Assembly (NCBI GenBank): GCA_002887195.1 | Contig: PJAB01000004.1 | Span: 1-64,000 of the forward strand | DNA from: Chrysochromulina parva | Lineage: Eukaryota > Haptophyta > Prymnesiales > Chrysochromulinaceae | Direction: 5' to 3' | DNA length: 64,000 nucleotides | Shown here: positions 37,301 to 46,362 of the stretch, in pieces | How positions within the stretch are numbered: the stretch's first letter is position 1 | Layout: each line of letters starts with the position of its first letter | Notes under the pieces: generated by a model | Database searches by the model: none | What the model saw: the letters and a program-made list of their open reading frames with translations, nothing else | Told to the model about the DNA's origin: nothing | Made by a program: the position numbers and the translations under genes

Positions 37301-37749
37301 ACACGCTCGACGAGTATGCGTGCGCGCTCGAAGCCGATGGCACCCCGCGGCTCCCTAGCATGACGTCACTCTCCGTCGAGAAGCTCGAGGCGGACGGCGC
37401 CTTCCTCTTGGACGACGCGACGGCGCTCTACTTGTGGATCGGCCGTGGCGTTCCGGCGGCCTTCCTCGAGCAGCTGCTGCGGGTGCGTACGCTCGAGGGC
37501 TACGACTGCTCGCGGCTGCGCGTGCCCACGCTCGATAACGACGTCTCCATCCGGGCAAACCGCCTTGTCAACGCAGTGCGCTCGCAGCGGCCTCAGCTCT
37601 TCCAGAGTGTTCGTGTGCTCACGGCCAAGGATCCTCTCGAAGGGCGCTTCCTGAGCATGCTCACAGAAGATCGCGCACAGACAGCGATGAGCTACGTCGA
37701 GTTCCTGTGCCACGTGCACAGGCAAATTCAGCAGAAGTTCACAACGTGA
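34390..37749 (+). CDS. SEC24: COPII coat cargo adaptor Sec24
   Basis: 1119 residues. Sec24 pairs with Sec23 on ER exit sites and selects cargo. The first 300 residues are Met/Pro/Gly-rich and contain four 17-residue repeats (MGMPPPSGRPPAPGVQP). A Sec23/Sec24 zinc finger follows near residue 445 (RCERCRAYVNPFF, YTCNLCGHVNQ), then the trunk (IVVLLEASIASVTSGI, HFYHVGAEGTLRTM), beta-sandwich, helical domain (LYRYADLDALLNVMLRQSI) and a C-terminal gelsolin-like domain (ALYLWIGRGVPAAFLEQLL). The open frame begins with TTG at 34360; 34390 is the first ATG. No intron is evident. The long minus-strand frames over the N-terminal repeats are antisense artefacts. Confidence 0.95.
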   Translation: MRPGMPQPTQPGMMPAGRQPPMQPGMQPGMQPPRQPGMQPGMQPPMQPPMQPPMQARPPPPGGMLMHAATFGANLGATPPGGMMPPGACPMPQSIPPAGVRPIPQGMPPPGQQPPQPMPLPPRSMGMPGMPLPGAPPSGVPPRAPPPNGARMPMPPSSGPPQPAMRPPPGNAMPPPMGMPPGGSMPAPAGMRPVMGIPPPSGRPPAPGVQPMGMPPPSGRPPAPGVQPMGMPPPSGRPPAPGVQPMGMPPPSGRPPAPGVQPMGMPPPTGMPPPTGMPPAAPTVPLTGLQVDHARPKAVIQRRQYAQGEMPPPDDQPASNGSQYRSPAGVAASPAAGAAKANTSSNRIDPSQIPRPDAARPAETWSTRANVGQCPPPATSAYIVDDDGNCSPRYMRLTLNQVINTGELLTSSGMPFAVVAQPLAEVPPCDGPVPVVDFGDLGPVRCERCRAYVNPFFAFNDGGRSYTCNLCGHVNQTPRDYYCEIDHNGYRRDHRERAELCRGVCDFVAPAEYQARPPRPPPIVVLLEASIASVTSGIFHAVIASLGAILPTLPPYTEFALVTFDEGVHFYHVGAEGTLRTMSVPDNTEVCLPLPPSALLMRLGDALDHVEQILKALPELVTHSQKADTAFGSALQACHLLLEKTGGRLLCFQHVLPVLGHMKLQQRDDVRLYGTDKERALFAPPEGTGWEALAKEMAKAQVCVSSFHFTSSAYVDVAACAILATRTGGQVYLYQSCVPEQRDVWALKLEVELGRNLRRDFGFEGVMRFRCSKGLSVDEYLMGCTPPPGQMEVDVPGIDADHAFAVTLKHDDKLEDGAPAYVQCALLYTTSAGQRRVRVLTLGLQSTSAMASLYRYADLDALLNVMLRQSIALARKQNMHQVRESVVNATVKMLYCYRKMCASASTAAGQLILPESLKLLPLYTLSLTKNGVLRAGTDVRADERNALMAAGSRMPVASSVAFVYPRLFGVHTLDEYACALEADGTPRLPSMTSLSVEKLEADGAFLLDDATALYLWIGRGVPAAFLEQLLRVRTLEGYDCSRLRVPTLDNDVSIRANRLVNAVRSQRPQLFQSVRVLTAKDPLEGRFLSMLTEDRAQTAMSYVEFLCHVHRQIQQKFTT
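34972..35175 (+). repeat. Four tandem 51-bp repeats in SEC24
   Basis: Each unit encodes MG(M/I)PPPSGRPPAPGVQP. Copies differ at very few bases, mostly third positions (CCGCCGCCC versus CCGCCACCC), and a decayed fifth unit (MGMPPPTGMPPPTGMPP) follows. Near identity points to recent expansion or gene conversion. Confidence 0.9.
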
Positions 37750-38497
37750 GGGAGAGGGAGACGACGCGACCTGCTGAGGCAGACGAAGGCCATCGACGAG
37801 CTACAGGGCTCGTGCCCGTAGCGAGCCCGGGCTCGCACTTTCGCATGAATGGGCAGGCGCGGCGGGGATGTGAGCAAGGGTATGTGCAGTTTGCATGTGC
37901 AATGCGGCGGATGCGTGAGGCTCCAGGTTACCTCCCCATGGCAATCCGACTTTGGATCCTCACGCGACGGAGACGAGCCCCAGCCTGTTAGAGGGCGCCC
38001 TGAGCACAGTCCATTGATCGCGACACCGAGGGTCCGTCTGAGCCGTCCTGCCGTGGTGCCGTTGTTGCGTGGCGCCGGTAACGGTGGGGCGTAGCGCGGT
38101 CGCGGGGTCGGCGTGTGTGGAGTGGTGCGACGCGCACTTGCGTACTGCGGGGAAAGTGAGCTCTCCCGGGCGCCGACACCGGGACACGTTCGGGACCCAC
38201 GTCCGACAGATGCCCGACGCCCGAGATTCCAGCATTGTAGCATACGCGCATACAGTACGAATCACGACGCGGTTTTGCGTTTTTCACGATCCGCCGGTGA
38301 CAAAACTGACATGATCAGACACGACATGACACGCATTCAAATACGTGTCGCCATTCGGCGGCAGAACGGCGCGGAATCGCGCGGCGATTGGGAAATTTCG
38401 TATTTTGCACCTCCCAAGAGTTACCGTGTGCCTGGCGGTTCGATGTGCAGCTTTCGACGGGACACCCCAGCGCACGCCCCTGCTTCGAGATCTTGGT
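37750..38497. other. Convergent gap
   Basis: 748 bp between SEC24 and the acylphosphatase-like gene. Frames such as 37728-38243 (minus) have low-complexity, His/Pro/Arg-rich products. No gene or RNA recognised. Confidence 0.45.
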
Positions 38498-39196
38498 CTA
38501 CGCTGCCCACTGAACTTGCACCTTCTCCGGGCGTGCCAGCGGCGGGCCGAGATAGCACCACCTGACGAAGGACTTGAGTCGTTCTGATTTGCCGCTGCAC
38601 ACGACACTGAGCTGCTCCGGACTCGTTGAAGGCTCCTTCGTCAGCTTGAGGCCCCGGTTGAAGACTGCCTCGGTTTTCAGGTGTCGCGCTATGTAGTCCA
38701 TGTCTGCCTCGGGGCCCGACATGGTGATCTTGGCGGTAGCCGACGGCTGCGCCAGATTGATGAGCGGGAAGCTAGCCATGTACGCCCCGACAGGCAGCTG
38801 CGTGCTTTCCTTCACTTGCGCGCCCACGTCAGCAGCTGCCCGAATGCGTTTCACGAATGCAGTGATGGTATCCTGCGGGCCCTCGGCGATGATCTCAATG
38901 CGGCCGCTGGGAAGAGAATAGATGACGCCCGTCAGGCCGGTGTCACACTCGCCGCCGCCGCACGCGGCCTCCTGGAGTTTTGAGGCGGAGCCGCCGCTGA
39001 ACACAAGTGAGACGCGTGAGCCAGCGACAAGAGCGGGTGCCTCCTTCTGCTGGAAGCCACCCAGCACCAGCGGCGACGAGCGACGGCAAACAGGCGCGGC
39101 GATGCGGACGAGCGCGTTTGGCAGGGTCTGTGGCACCAGGGCGAGCGAGCGAGCGAGCGCGAACGTGGCGGCGACGACGACGACGACGGCCCCCAT
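38498..39196 (-). CDS. Plastid-targeted protein with one or two acylphosphatase-like domains
   Basis: 232 residues. The N-terminus MGAVVVVVAATFALARSLALVP is a signal peptide, followed by a basic, hydroxylated stretch, fitting a plastid presequence. Residues about 60-125 (GVIYSLPSGRIEIIAEGPQD, TITAFVKRIRAAA) have the acylphosphatase pattern G-x(2)-G-x-V-x(3)-G...F. A second similar alpha/beta stretch follows (ATAKITMSGPEADMDYIARH, SVVCSGKSERLKSFVRWCYL), suggesting a tandem domain. The N-terminal catalytic Arg of true acylphosphatases (in GRVQGV) may be replaced by the SRVSLVFSGG segment, so activity is uncertain. It is head-to-head with the cyclin gene, 162 bp apart. Confidence 0.65.
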   Translation of the reverse strand: MGAVVVVVAATFALARSLALVPQTLPNALVRIAAPVCRRSSPLVLGGFQQKEAPALVAGSRVSLVFSGGSASKLQEAACGGGECDTGLTGVIYSLPSGRIEIIAEGPQDTITAFVKRIRAAADVGAQVKESTQLPVGAYMASFPLINLAQPSATAKITMSGPEADMDYIARHLKTEAVFNRGLKLTKEPSTSPEQLSVVCSGKSERLKSFVRWCYLGPPLARPEKVQVQWAA

Positions 39197-39358
39197 ACTG
39201 TTCCGTTAATTACGCTTCCTATACATGCACATCGAGTTTTGGGCACACAGGGCCTGATCTTCACTGCATTCCCTCTCCCAACTTCGAAGAAACACATCCA
39301 AGAAACCGACCTCAAGGTATACGCGAAAAGAGGAACTCGATTCACGTTGGGCCCAGGG

Positions 39359-40024
39359 ATGACTCAACGCGTTCTCCTTGAAGCCTGCCTTGTGCTCGGC
39401 TGGTCAGATACCGTGCTCGCGACGGCTGCGGCCTACCGCTGCCTCGCCGCTCGAGCAGCTTCTGAGGTTGCCGAGTCAACTGAGGCGGCGACGGGCAGAT
39501 TTGAGGCAGATTCTGCATGTTTATTCCTCGCGAGCAAGATATGCGAAGAACCGCGACGCGTCCGCGATGTGATGAACGCCGTGCATCTCGCCAGCAACGG
39601 CATGCCTCTTGCCGACTCGCACTGCTATTGGCAGCTCAAGGAGCAGGTGCTGCTAGCAGAGCAGAGGCTGCTGCGCGCACTCGGCTTCAACACGCGCACG
39701 GCGCAGCCGCATGTTCTGTTGCTCAACGTGCTTCGAGCTCTGGGCGCACCGCGGGCGCTCTACGACCTTTCTGCGGCCTTGCTGAATGATGGATGCGGCG
39801 CAGGCGTGTCCACGGCTTTCAACAGCCGCGTCCTCGTCGCTGCGGTTATCGGGATGGGCGCGGCGATGCTCGAGTTGCCGCTGCCTCCAGGCTGGCGCGA
39901 TGTGCTCGAGGTGAATGACCACGCCGTAGAGAGCGCGTGCCACGCGCTGCTCGACTGCTATGCTCCGGCGGACTCCAGTTTCGAATGCGGAGGCCGGAGC
40001 TCCGCACCCTTCGATAGACGATAG
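39359..40024 (+). CDS. CCNQ: Cyclin Q/FAM58-like cyclin
   Basis: 221 residues from the first in-frame ATG; codons upstream of it (RFTLGPG) still resemble a cyclin, so an upstream exon could add a few residues. The cyclin box includes LEACLVLGWSDTVLATAAAY, ACLFLASKICEEPRRVRDVM and WQLKEQVLLAEQRLLRALGF. The last matches the cyclin Q pattern (FWxLRDSIVxCELLxLRVLxF), and the preceding MPLADSHCYW matches EPLGLDSRFW. In animals this cyclin activates CDK10. Alternatives are cyclin L/K/T-type. The C-terminal box (LPLPPGWRDVLEVNDHAVES) is shorter. Intronless. Confidence 0.75.
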   Translation: MTQRVLLEACLVLGWSDTVLATAAAYRCLAARAASEVAESTEAATGRFEADSACLFLASKICEEPRRVRDVMNAVHLASNGMPLADSHCYWQLKEQVLLAEQRLLRALGFNTRTAQPHVLLLNVLRALGAPRALYDLSAALLNDGCGAGVSTAFNSRVLVAAVIGMGAAMLELPLPPGWRDVLEVNDHAVESACHALLDCYAPADSSFECGGRSSAPFDRR

Positions 40025-40122
40025 AGCTTGACCGCAGACTTGACTGACAGTCTGTCTCTCAGAGAGACTGGAGCTGTACACTCGAGCAGATCGTCGACAC
40101 TTAGCGCAACAACGAGGCGTGT

Positions 40123-40129
40123 GTTCACA
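40123..40129. promoter_or_regulatory. GTTCACA element upstream of the YWTD gene
   Basis: Located 170 bp before the start codon at 40299, one of the recurring GTTCACA/TGTGAAC words of this window. Confidence 0.35.
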
Positions 40130-40298
40130 AATTCATGCGCGTTACTTTTGGACGCAACCAGACCTCAAAAGTGAGATCACAAGCAACTTTGAGCAACTTT
40201 GAGATTGAACTCGTCTGAGGTCGCGGTGCCAGCTCCAGAGCCAGCCACTCGTCAGCTTGTGCTTCCGCCCGCCGCTGCCACCGCCAGCGCACCTAGCC

Positions 40299-41861
40299 AT
40301 GGCTGTTGTATACGCGGCTCTCCCCGTGGCTGCCATGTTTCATGGGCTGGGCGCTGGGTCCAGCTTTCACCGGGGCTCTGCAAACACCATCATCATGGAC
40401 GCCTCCCCGTCTCTCTGCTGCCTGACTGTGCCAGCTCAGCGCCAGCAACAGCGGCAGAGGGACATCACGAGGGCGGTTACAAAAGCACTTTTCTGGACGG
40501 AGAGCTACTACGACTCGAACCAGAATCGCTGGGTTGGCCGTGTACGCACGGCGGAGGCGCATCAGACGAAGTCCCCGTGAGTGGTCGCTACCTGCGCACT
40601 CGCAACCCATGCTCACGCAGCTCTGCCTCCTGCGCCCGTCGCGCCTTCGACTGACGCTCCGCTGCGCTCACCATCGCCTGCACGCAGGCGTACGCTCCAA
40701 GAGGGGTTACGCAACCCGACGGGCCTAGCCGTCGACTCGGTTGCCAAAAAGGTGTTCTGGACTGACTGGGGCAACAGCGCCATCACGCGCTGCGACCTCC
40801 TGCAAACAGACATGGCCTCCGCTACGACTCGCACGATTGGCGATGGTTTGTTTGGCCGCCGAATGAACGACGGCCCATGGGGGCTCGCCATTGACCCGGC
40901 GACGGGCACCCTCGTGTGGAGTGAAGCGGGCGGCGCTGCGCTGCGATGTGCCGACTACGATGGCAGCAGCGTGAGCCTGCTCAGCGACGGCGATCGCAAC
41001 AGCTGGAGCGCCACGGGCCCATGGGGTCTCGCGCTGCAGATAGGCCCTGCTGACGCAGCGGCCACCGCCCCGTCAGCCGAGGACCGCTTGCCCTCTGGCA
41101 GCGCCGTCATGCGCGCCGCTCGTAGGGTCTTCTGGACGTCGTGGGGTCGCATTCAGAAATGCGACCTCAGCACGGGTCGCGTAGAGGACGTCGTGCGTGG
41201 ACTAGTCGATCCGACAGGTTTGGTCTTTGACGAGCGCGAGGACGGGCGTCTCTTCTGGACCGACGCGAAGGCGGGCAAGGTGCAGTGCGCCGCCCTCGAC
41301 GGCACGCGCGTATGCGACGTGGCCACCGGCCTCGACGAGCCTTTTGGTCTCGTGCTCGGGCCGACGCACCTGTTCTGGACCGACCGCCGCCGCGGGGCGA
41401 TCCAGTCGTGCTGCCTGCGCACGGGCGCCGTGCGCGACGTGATTACGGGCCTGTGTGCGCCTGAGGGTATCGGTGCGCTCACCGAATCAGCTCCGCTCCG
41501 AGTGCCCGTCCGCTCATCTCGTGCGTCTGCGGACGCGACGGCGGTGGCTCGTCCGCAGCGGCGAAGGCAGCAGCCCCAGCCGTGGCGAAGGCAGCAGCCG
41601 CAGCAGTGGTGGATGCTGCAGCCGCACACGCCGCAGCAGGACGCGCATGGTGAGCAAGGCGAGGAGCTGCTCCGCACACCGTCTGCGTCAGGAAATGCGC
41701 ATTCGGTGGTGCGGAGCCGCTTGCGCGTCGCTGCAAATCCGGTTCGTGCCGCCGAGAGCTCGACACGGCCGCTCAGCGTGCAGGAGCTCATGAAGCGCAG
41801 CGCCTCGACGCTGCGCGAGATGCAGCAGCAGGAACGCCAGGAGGCGGGAGTGGGCATATGA
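40299..41861 (+). CDS. YWTD (LDL-receptor class B-like) beta-propeller protein (two exons)
   Basis: join(40299..40576, 40688..41861), 483 residues. An Ala/Val-rich N-terminus (MAVVYAALPVAAMFHGLGAG) may be a weak signal peptide. Repeats of the YWTD propeller follow in order: ALFWTESYYDS, KVFWTDWGNSAITRC, TLVWSEAGGAALRC, RVFWTSWGRIQKC, RLFWTDAKAGKVQCAALDG, HLFWTDRRRGAIQSC, each preceded by a P-x-GLA/V-hD element. That makes about six blades, enough for one propeller. The 111-nt intron (GTGAGT...CACGCAG, phase 2) restores SP|RTLQEGLRNPTGLAVD. The C-terminal third is Arg/Gln-rich. There is no EGF or LDL-A module and no membrane anchor, so this is a solitary propeller with unknown partner. Confidence 0.85.
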
Positions 41862-42124
41862 GATTCCGTTGTTATTAGGAAAGGCTCCGGCCACTCGTCC
41901 AGGTGCGGTGGGACAAAGTTCACAGAAAGAATATTAAATAATTCGTGAAGATGCTTGACCTACGTCCGACACGCGGTAGCTCGGCCGGAACGCGGAAGCG
42001 TCAATCGAACACCAAGATCAGTGCGCGAAACGGAACAGCGGACGACTACCGCTGCTGCAGAATACAACACGCACAGAATTCGGAAATTTTTGAGCTCACG
42101 TTTATAATAGCGAGTTCACAGCCA
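41862..42124. promoter_or_regulatory. Upstream region of the GT31 gene
   Basis: AT-richer than its surroundings. GTTCACA occurs at 41918-41924, 42114-42120 and again at 42134-42140; the middle one is part of GTTCACAGCCAATG, identical to the SEC24 promoter word. This suggests transcription starts near 42110, and that the reading frame open from 41951 is largely 5' UTR. Confidence 0.45.
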
Positions 42125-43558
42125 ATGTTTATAGTTCACACCCCCGTGACCGACGAGATGCTGGGTTCTCGCGTCACGACTGCGTCTGAGATGCTGCGGG
42201 CGTTCCATAGCGGCATTGATGGCCCGGCAAACGCAGAGGAGGCACGGCGCTACCGCATCGTTCAGGGCGAGCGCATCTGCGGTTGGAGTTGCGATCCTTC
42301 TGGTCCGTATTACGAGCAGGACAAGCACCTCTGCCCTGCGGAGTGCAAGCCAGGATACCGGCTGAAGCCCGGCAAAGCCCGCTATGAGCGCATCGCCGAC
42401 GTTTGTCACACGGACCCACCACCACTGCCACTGCCCAGCAGCCCTGGCTTGCGTGCGTCATGCAGCGACGACGCGACTGCAATCGCCAACGCAGGTGTGT
42501 GGATGCTGATTGGCGTGCAAACGGGCCCAACGCACCGCGGCCGGCGCGATGGCATCCGGCGCTCGTGGAAGCGATGGGATCAGGACGACAGCGGCGTGCT
42601 CGTGTGCTTCCTCATCGGCCGTGTGGGCATCGCCGCTGAGGTGCTCGCGGAGCTCGGCGAGGAGGGCAAGGCGCACAATGACCTACTGTGGCTCGTGAAC
42701 GCCACAGACGCCGGCGTCCCCACGATCAAGGGTTACCATTGGTGGCGCGCGGCGAACCGGCTGCTGCCGCCGCCCGGCTCGACGCGCGGCATTCGAATCG
42801 CTGCCAAAGTCGACGACGACAGCTTTCTACACGTCGGCAACCTGATGGCCGACATGCGACGGCTGCACTGCGCCGAGTACCTGCACTACGGCTCCATAGG
42901 CTTCACGGGATACGACCCGTCCATTTGGAAGCTGTGCGGCTGGTCGTGGCAAACGCACGGTGCCAACTACCGCAAGAACCAGTGCGCCGACCATGGCGCG
43001 TACCCGCCATTCCCATTCATGAACGGCGTGCTCGAGCTGCTCTCAGCGCCTCTCGTGCGCTACGTCGCTACCTCTCCCGACGTCTTCGCCTTCGTCACGC
43101 GCGCCGAGCGAGCCGTCGAGGCGCGCAAGGCTGCCGGCTGGGGCATGAGCCTCAAGGGTGGCCAGCGCGGGCCGCGCGTCTGGCGTCAGAATGAGGATGT
43201 CGCCCTCGGCTTTTGGCTCAGCCGCGCAGAGCGGCGCGGTTTGTTCAACGTGACGTGGGTGCGCATCAATGACCGTGCGATGAACATGGCTTGCATCTCC
43301 ACCAAGGGTATGTACCAGCGGCCTCGGAATGACACGATCAGCGTCCACTTTCTGAAGCGGCCGGGCGGCCTCGAATACATTTGGGGTCTCCTGCACGATG
43401 GGGTGCCGCACTCGCCCCAGAATTGCTCGCGTTGGGTGTGGCACGATGCGTGCCGCAGCCCCAAGGATGCTGATACGGAATGGTGCCAGCGGCACCCAAC
43501 CGATAAGCTGGATCCCAACTTCGACGCGAGTCCGCGGCGCGCTGAGGACAAACATTGA
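42125..43558 (+). CDS. GT31-type (beta-1,3-galactosyltransferase-like) glycosyltransferase
   Basis: 477 residues from the ATG at 42125; the frame is open from 41951 but that part looks like promoter DNA. A small Cys-rich segment comes first (ICGWSCDPSGPYYEQDKHLC). The GT31 domain follows: the substrate strand LIGVQTGPTHRGRRDGIRRS with SW, VLVCFLIGRV, then NDLLWLVNATDAG and the metal-binding KVDDDSFLHVGNL (DDD near residue 230). VWRQNEDVALGFWL is the acidic ED-x-x-x-G motif. Enzymes of this family add Gal or GlcNAc in Golgi or plasma-membrane glycans. A normal type II membrane anchor is not visible at either candidate start, which is odd and suggests a missing first exon. Confidence 0.8.
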   Translation: MFIVHTPVTDEMLGSRVTTASEMLRAFHSGIDGPANAEEARRYRIVQGERICGWSCDPSGPYYEQDKHLCPAECKPGYRLKPGKARYERIADVCHTDPPPLPLPSSPGLRASCSDDATAIANAGVWMLIGVQTGPTHRGRRDGIRRSWKRWDQDDSGVLVCFLIGRVGIAAEVLAELGEEGKAHNDLLWLVNATDAGVPTIKGYHWWRAANRLLPPPGSTRGIRIAAKVDDDSFLHVGNLMADMRRLHCAEYLHYGSIGFTGYDPSIWKLCGWSWQTHGANYRKNQCADHGAYPPFPFMNGVLELLSAPLVRYVATSPDVFAFVTRAERAVEARKAAGWGMSLKGGQRGPRVWRQNEDVALGFWLSRAERRGLFNVTWVRINDRAMNMACISTKGMYQRPRNDTISVHFLKRPGGLEYIWGLLHDGVPHSPQNCSRWVWHDACRSPKDADTEWCQRHPTDKLDPNFDASPRRAEDKH

Positions 43559-44077
43559 GGAGACTCTTAGAGGAGACTCTTACTCATACTTGTGGTGTGC
43601 GGAGCCGTCCGTTGCCGTCCGTTGAGACTGTGGTGTGGTGTCTGGCGGACGGCGCACGCGACACCCTGACTGACACAGTGACATGGACTTACTGACTCGG
43701 TCAACTATTAGTCAACTATCGTCAACTAAAATCCTGGGGACCCTGAAAACACTTACTTCTTAAACTGTCCTCTGTCGAGCTCGCGACGTCGCGGACTCTG
43801 AGTCGCGTCACTCTTCTCGCGACCAGCCGTTCATCGCATACAAGTTTGAAGTTAACCGGTACAACTGTCTCCGTCCTCGCATAAAACTCCCATATTCGAA
43901 ACCCTTGTTATAGTTTACATGGTAGAGACAGACGTTTCGGCTGTCGCAGTTCTATTCGACTCCATTCTGTTCCTGACCGTGAACACTCAGAGCATCCTAG
44001 CGTGAAAAGTGTTTATCTTGTGTGAATGAAAAGCGTAAACCACCTGGTCCTACCGGCTGGTTGCGGAGCCCAGGTGG
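43559..44077. other. Gap between GT31 and chromo-barrel genes
   Basis: 519 bp between two plus-strand genes. It starts with a duplicated GGAGACTCTTA and contains repeated GTCAACTA (43698-43728). TGACCGTGAACACT and TGTGTGAATGAAAAG lie within 110 bp of the next start. No gene. Confidence 0.45.
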
Positions 44078-44656
44078 ATGGATGTGGTCAAGTGGCCGTT
44101 AGGCACAAAGCTGCTCGCTCTGGATGTGCGTCAGATCTGGTGCAACGCCACCGTCATCGATACCCGCGGCAGCGGCGTTGGGCGAGAAGTCAAGGTCCAT
44201 TACCAGGGCTGGAACAAGCGGTGGGATGAATGGGTTCTTGAGCGCTCCAGCCGCCTCCGGAGCCATGATTCAAGCAACGAGGTCATCGACGACCCGCTGG
44301 AAAGCGCCCCAGATGGCCGCAAGGCGGTCCGCACCAGGGCCGAACCCTCAGGAGACGCACCGGAAATCAGTGCCGAGCAGGTGGCTGCTGCTCAGGCCGA
44401 GGCTGCTGAGAAGGCTGAGTTGGCTAGGCGGGCAGCCGCAGATGCCGCTGAAGCTGCCAAGGCCGCTAAAGCTGCTCGCGCTCGGGCTGACGAGGCTGCA
44501 AGGGCAGCGGCAGCCATAGATTTCGACGACTGGACCTCTGAAGCAGAGGTAAGCCGACAAGCATCGAACATCGCTGTCGACAAGGGCAACAACACTCTCG
44601 ACAACTGCGACGACGCTGTGCCGTCAAAGAGCCTCAAGCGTGCCCGCGTCGAGTAG
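44078..44656 (+). CDS. Chromo-barrel (Tudor-knot) protein, MRG15/Eaf3 or MOF-like reader
   Basis: 192 residues. Residues about 5-65 are a chromo-barrel domain: LGTKLLALDVRQIWCNATVI, VHYQGWNKRWDEWVLERSS. The VHYxGWNxRWDEWV core is diagnostic and carries the aromatic residues that contact methyl-lysine in Eaf3/MRG15-type readers. The rest is an Ala/Glu/Lys-rich helix (about 100-150) and an acidic tail ending with a basic KSLKRARVE that could be a nuclear signal. There is no MRG domain or MYST acetyltransferase, so it is a stand-alone reader. Intronless. Confidence 0.85.
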   Translation: MDVVKWPLGTKLLALDVRQIWCNATVIDTRGSGVGREVKVHYQGWNKRWDEWVLERSSRLRSHDSSNEVIDDPLESAPDGRKAVRTRAEPSGDAPEISAEQVAAAQAEAAEKAELARRAAADAAEAAKAAKAARARADEAARAAAAIDFDDWTSEAEVSRQASNIAVDKGNNTLDNCDDAVPSKSLKRARVE

Positions 44657-44802
44657 CTGCGGCGCCGTGCCGATCACCCTGGCACGCGGGTCGGAGCCAC
44701 GCCAGCTATGGGCGCCCGTCTAGACGTGCTACGACGGAGCTGACAGACAGGACGATTCGTCGCTCGTAGACCGGACGTAGCTCTGTAAGTAGGAGAACAA
44801 GC

Positions 44803-46350
44803 ATGCTCGAACGCATCGACATATTTCATGTGTGTAACTTGTATTCATGGCTGCAATACGATTCACACACGACTCCGCGCCCAATCCTTTTTGAGTCGCA
44901 TATGCCATTCGACTTGGACGCATGGAGAGAAGATGCGGTGGCAACGTTCGCTGGATCTTTGCGGGCGCATCGCAAACTGGTCATTGCAGGTGCGGCTGCT
45001 CAACCACCCCGCACGTCTGCCAGGCAAGATCTCAGTGCATACTCATGGCACGAACTGCGCAGCATGGCCCGAAGAGCGGGCGCTGAAGAAGCAGCACGTC
45101 GTCGTACGCGTGCCGCTGCGCTTGCTGATGCCATCTGGGCCCCTTTGGCTCGTGTTCAGCTGCGCGCGTGGCGTAACGCCAACTCAAACAACTATACCGC
45201 ATTGCAGCAAAGTCGAACAAAGTGCGTGAAAACTGCACTTCGCCTCTGGCGCGATTTCTACGATGCCGCACTCACAGCAGTGATCGCCCGATTCCTACAT
45301 AAGTGGTGGCTCAGCAGCCGCTCTGCAGTTCGGTGCAATCGTATTGAAGAAGAGGCGGCTCGGGCATCACGCTGCAGACAGCTCCGCCGGTTTTTCTCGC
45401 GAGTCGGCACCCTCATCCACGTCAGCAAGCTGGAGCAGCGTGAGGTGCGAGCGCGGCGACTGGCGCACACCGTCGCCATGCTTCGGCTGTGGCGGCGAGT
45501 TGCGCTTGCCCGTGCAAGTATCGTACGTCAGGGAATGGGTAGGAGAGCTCTGCGCGCCTTCCGCTCCTGTGCATCTGTGGGCCAGCAGCGCCGACGGGAA
45601 GCTTGCGCTCCACATGGCGCTCAATTGTACCTCGCGCTGCGCGGATGGCGGCGCATGCTGGAGGTGCAGCGGTGCCTCACAGCGTCCCTCACAGCGTGGC
45701 GCATACGAGCCATTGTGTCGCACAGGCGACGCAAACTGGATCAGACGCTGCACCACCTCGGCACCTACACGGCAGCGCGCAGCGCTACGCAAGGTGTTCT
45801 TGCACGGCTGCTCCTCCATGCATGGCGCCGCCAGGAGCGCGCCAAGCAGAGGATGCATGCAGTCCTGTTTGCCACCGAGCGCGCCCTTCGGCTCGCCATA
45901 CGAGGCTGGCGCGTTGAGGCCCTTGCATCGAAGCTCGAACTTCAAGTCCACGTGCCCACGAGTCTCACGCGTCTGCCTCCGATGGGTAGGGGAGGGGCCC
46001 AAGGGGCCGGGAACGCCGAGATGGGCACGAGAGCCCTCGCACGGTGGCGAGGGGTCCCCGCCAAGGCTGTCGAGGAGCACGAGGGTCACGAGAAGGAGCA
46101 GCGTGGGCAGCGATCAACCCCACCCTCTCGTAAGCTGAGCACGCCGCGGAGCCTCGGCAACTTCAAGCTGAGGCGCGAGATTCTGCAAGCTTCCTCGCCG
46201 ATCGTGCCGCTGCAGTCACAGGCGCTCTCACCTGCTGTATCCATGAGCACTGGTGCCGCACTCGTCAGGCCGTCATCGCACCTTGCAGTGGACCCGACAT
46301 CACTTTCATACCTGCAATTGGAACCACTGCACAGGGCGACTCTGACTTGA
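44803..46350 (+). CDS. SFI1-like repeat protein (centrin-binding candidate)
   Basis: 515 residues. From about 120 to 390 the chain is a run of 20-30-residue helical repeats with a central aromatic: TALRLWRDFYDA, FLHKWWLSSR, MLRLWRRVALAR, ALRGWRRMLEVQ, TASLTAWRIRAIV, RLLLHAWRRQERAK, LRLAIRGWRVEAL. This L-x(2)-W-R-x pattern is that of SFI1 proteins, which bind centrins on centrosomes and basal bodies. The C-terminal 130 residues are disordered. The start at 44803 is the first ATG; MPFDLDAWREDA at 44902 is an alternative. The stop codon lies within a (CTTGA)n repeat at 46344-46362. Confidence 0.7.
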   Translation: MLERIDIFHVCNLYSWLQYDSHTTPRPILFESHMPFDLDAWREDAVATFAGSLRAHRKLVIAGAAAQPPRTSARQDLSAYSWHELRSMARRAGAEEAARRRTRAAALADAIWAPLARVQLRAWRNANSNNYTALQQSRTKCVKTALRLWRDFYDAALTAVIARFLHKWWLSSRSAVRCNRIEEEAARASRCRQLRRFFSRVGTLIHVSKLEQREVRARRLAHTVAMLRLWRRVALARASIVRQGMGRRALRAFRSCASVGQQRRREACAPHGAQLYLALRGWRRMLEVQRCLTASLTAWRIRAIVSHRRRKLDQTLHHLGTYTAARSATQGVLARLLLHAWRRQERAKQRMHAVLFATERALRLAIRGWRVEALASKLELQVHVPTSLTRLPPMGRGGAQGAGNAEMGTRALARWRGVPAKAVEEHEGHEKEQRGQRSTPPSRKLSTPRSLGNFKLRREILQASSPIVPLQSQALSPAVSMSTGAALVRPSSHLAVDPTSLSYLQLEPLHRATLT

Positions 46351-46362
46351 CTTGACTTGACT
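46344..46362. repeat. (TTGAC)n pentanucleotide repeat at the SFI1-like stop codon
   Basis: Nearly four units of GACTT, in the same register as repeats at 253-268, 8984-9007 (inverse), 9048-9060 and 9113-9148. Confidence 0.7.

Noticed and set aside
40257..40580. Independent 107-residue gene
   Set aside because: It ends in a GTGAGT donor and its FWTE repeat continues as the YWTD propeller in the next exon.
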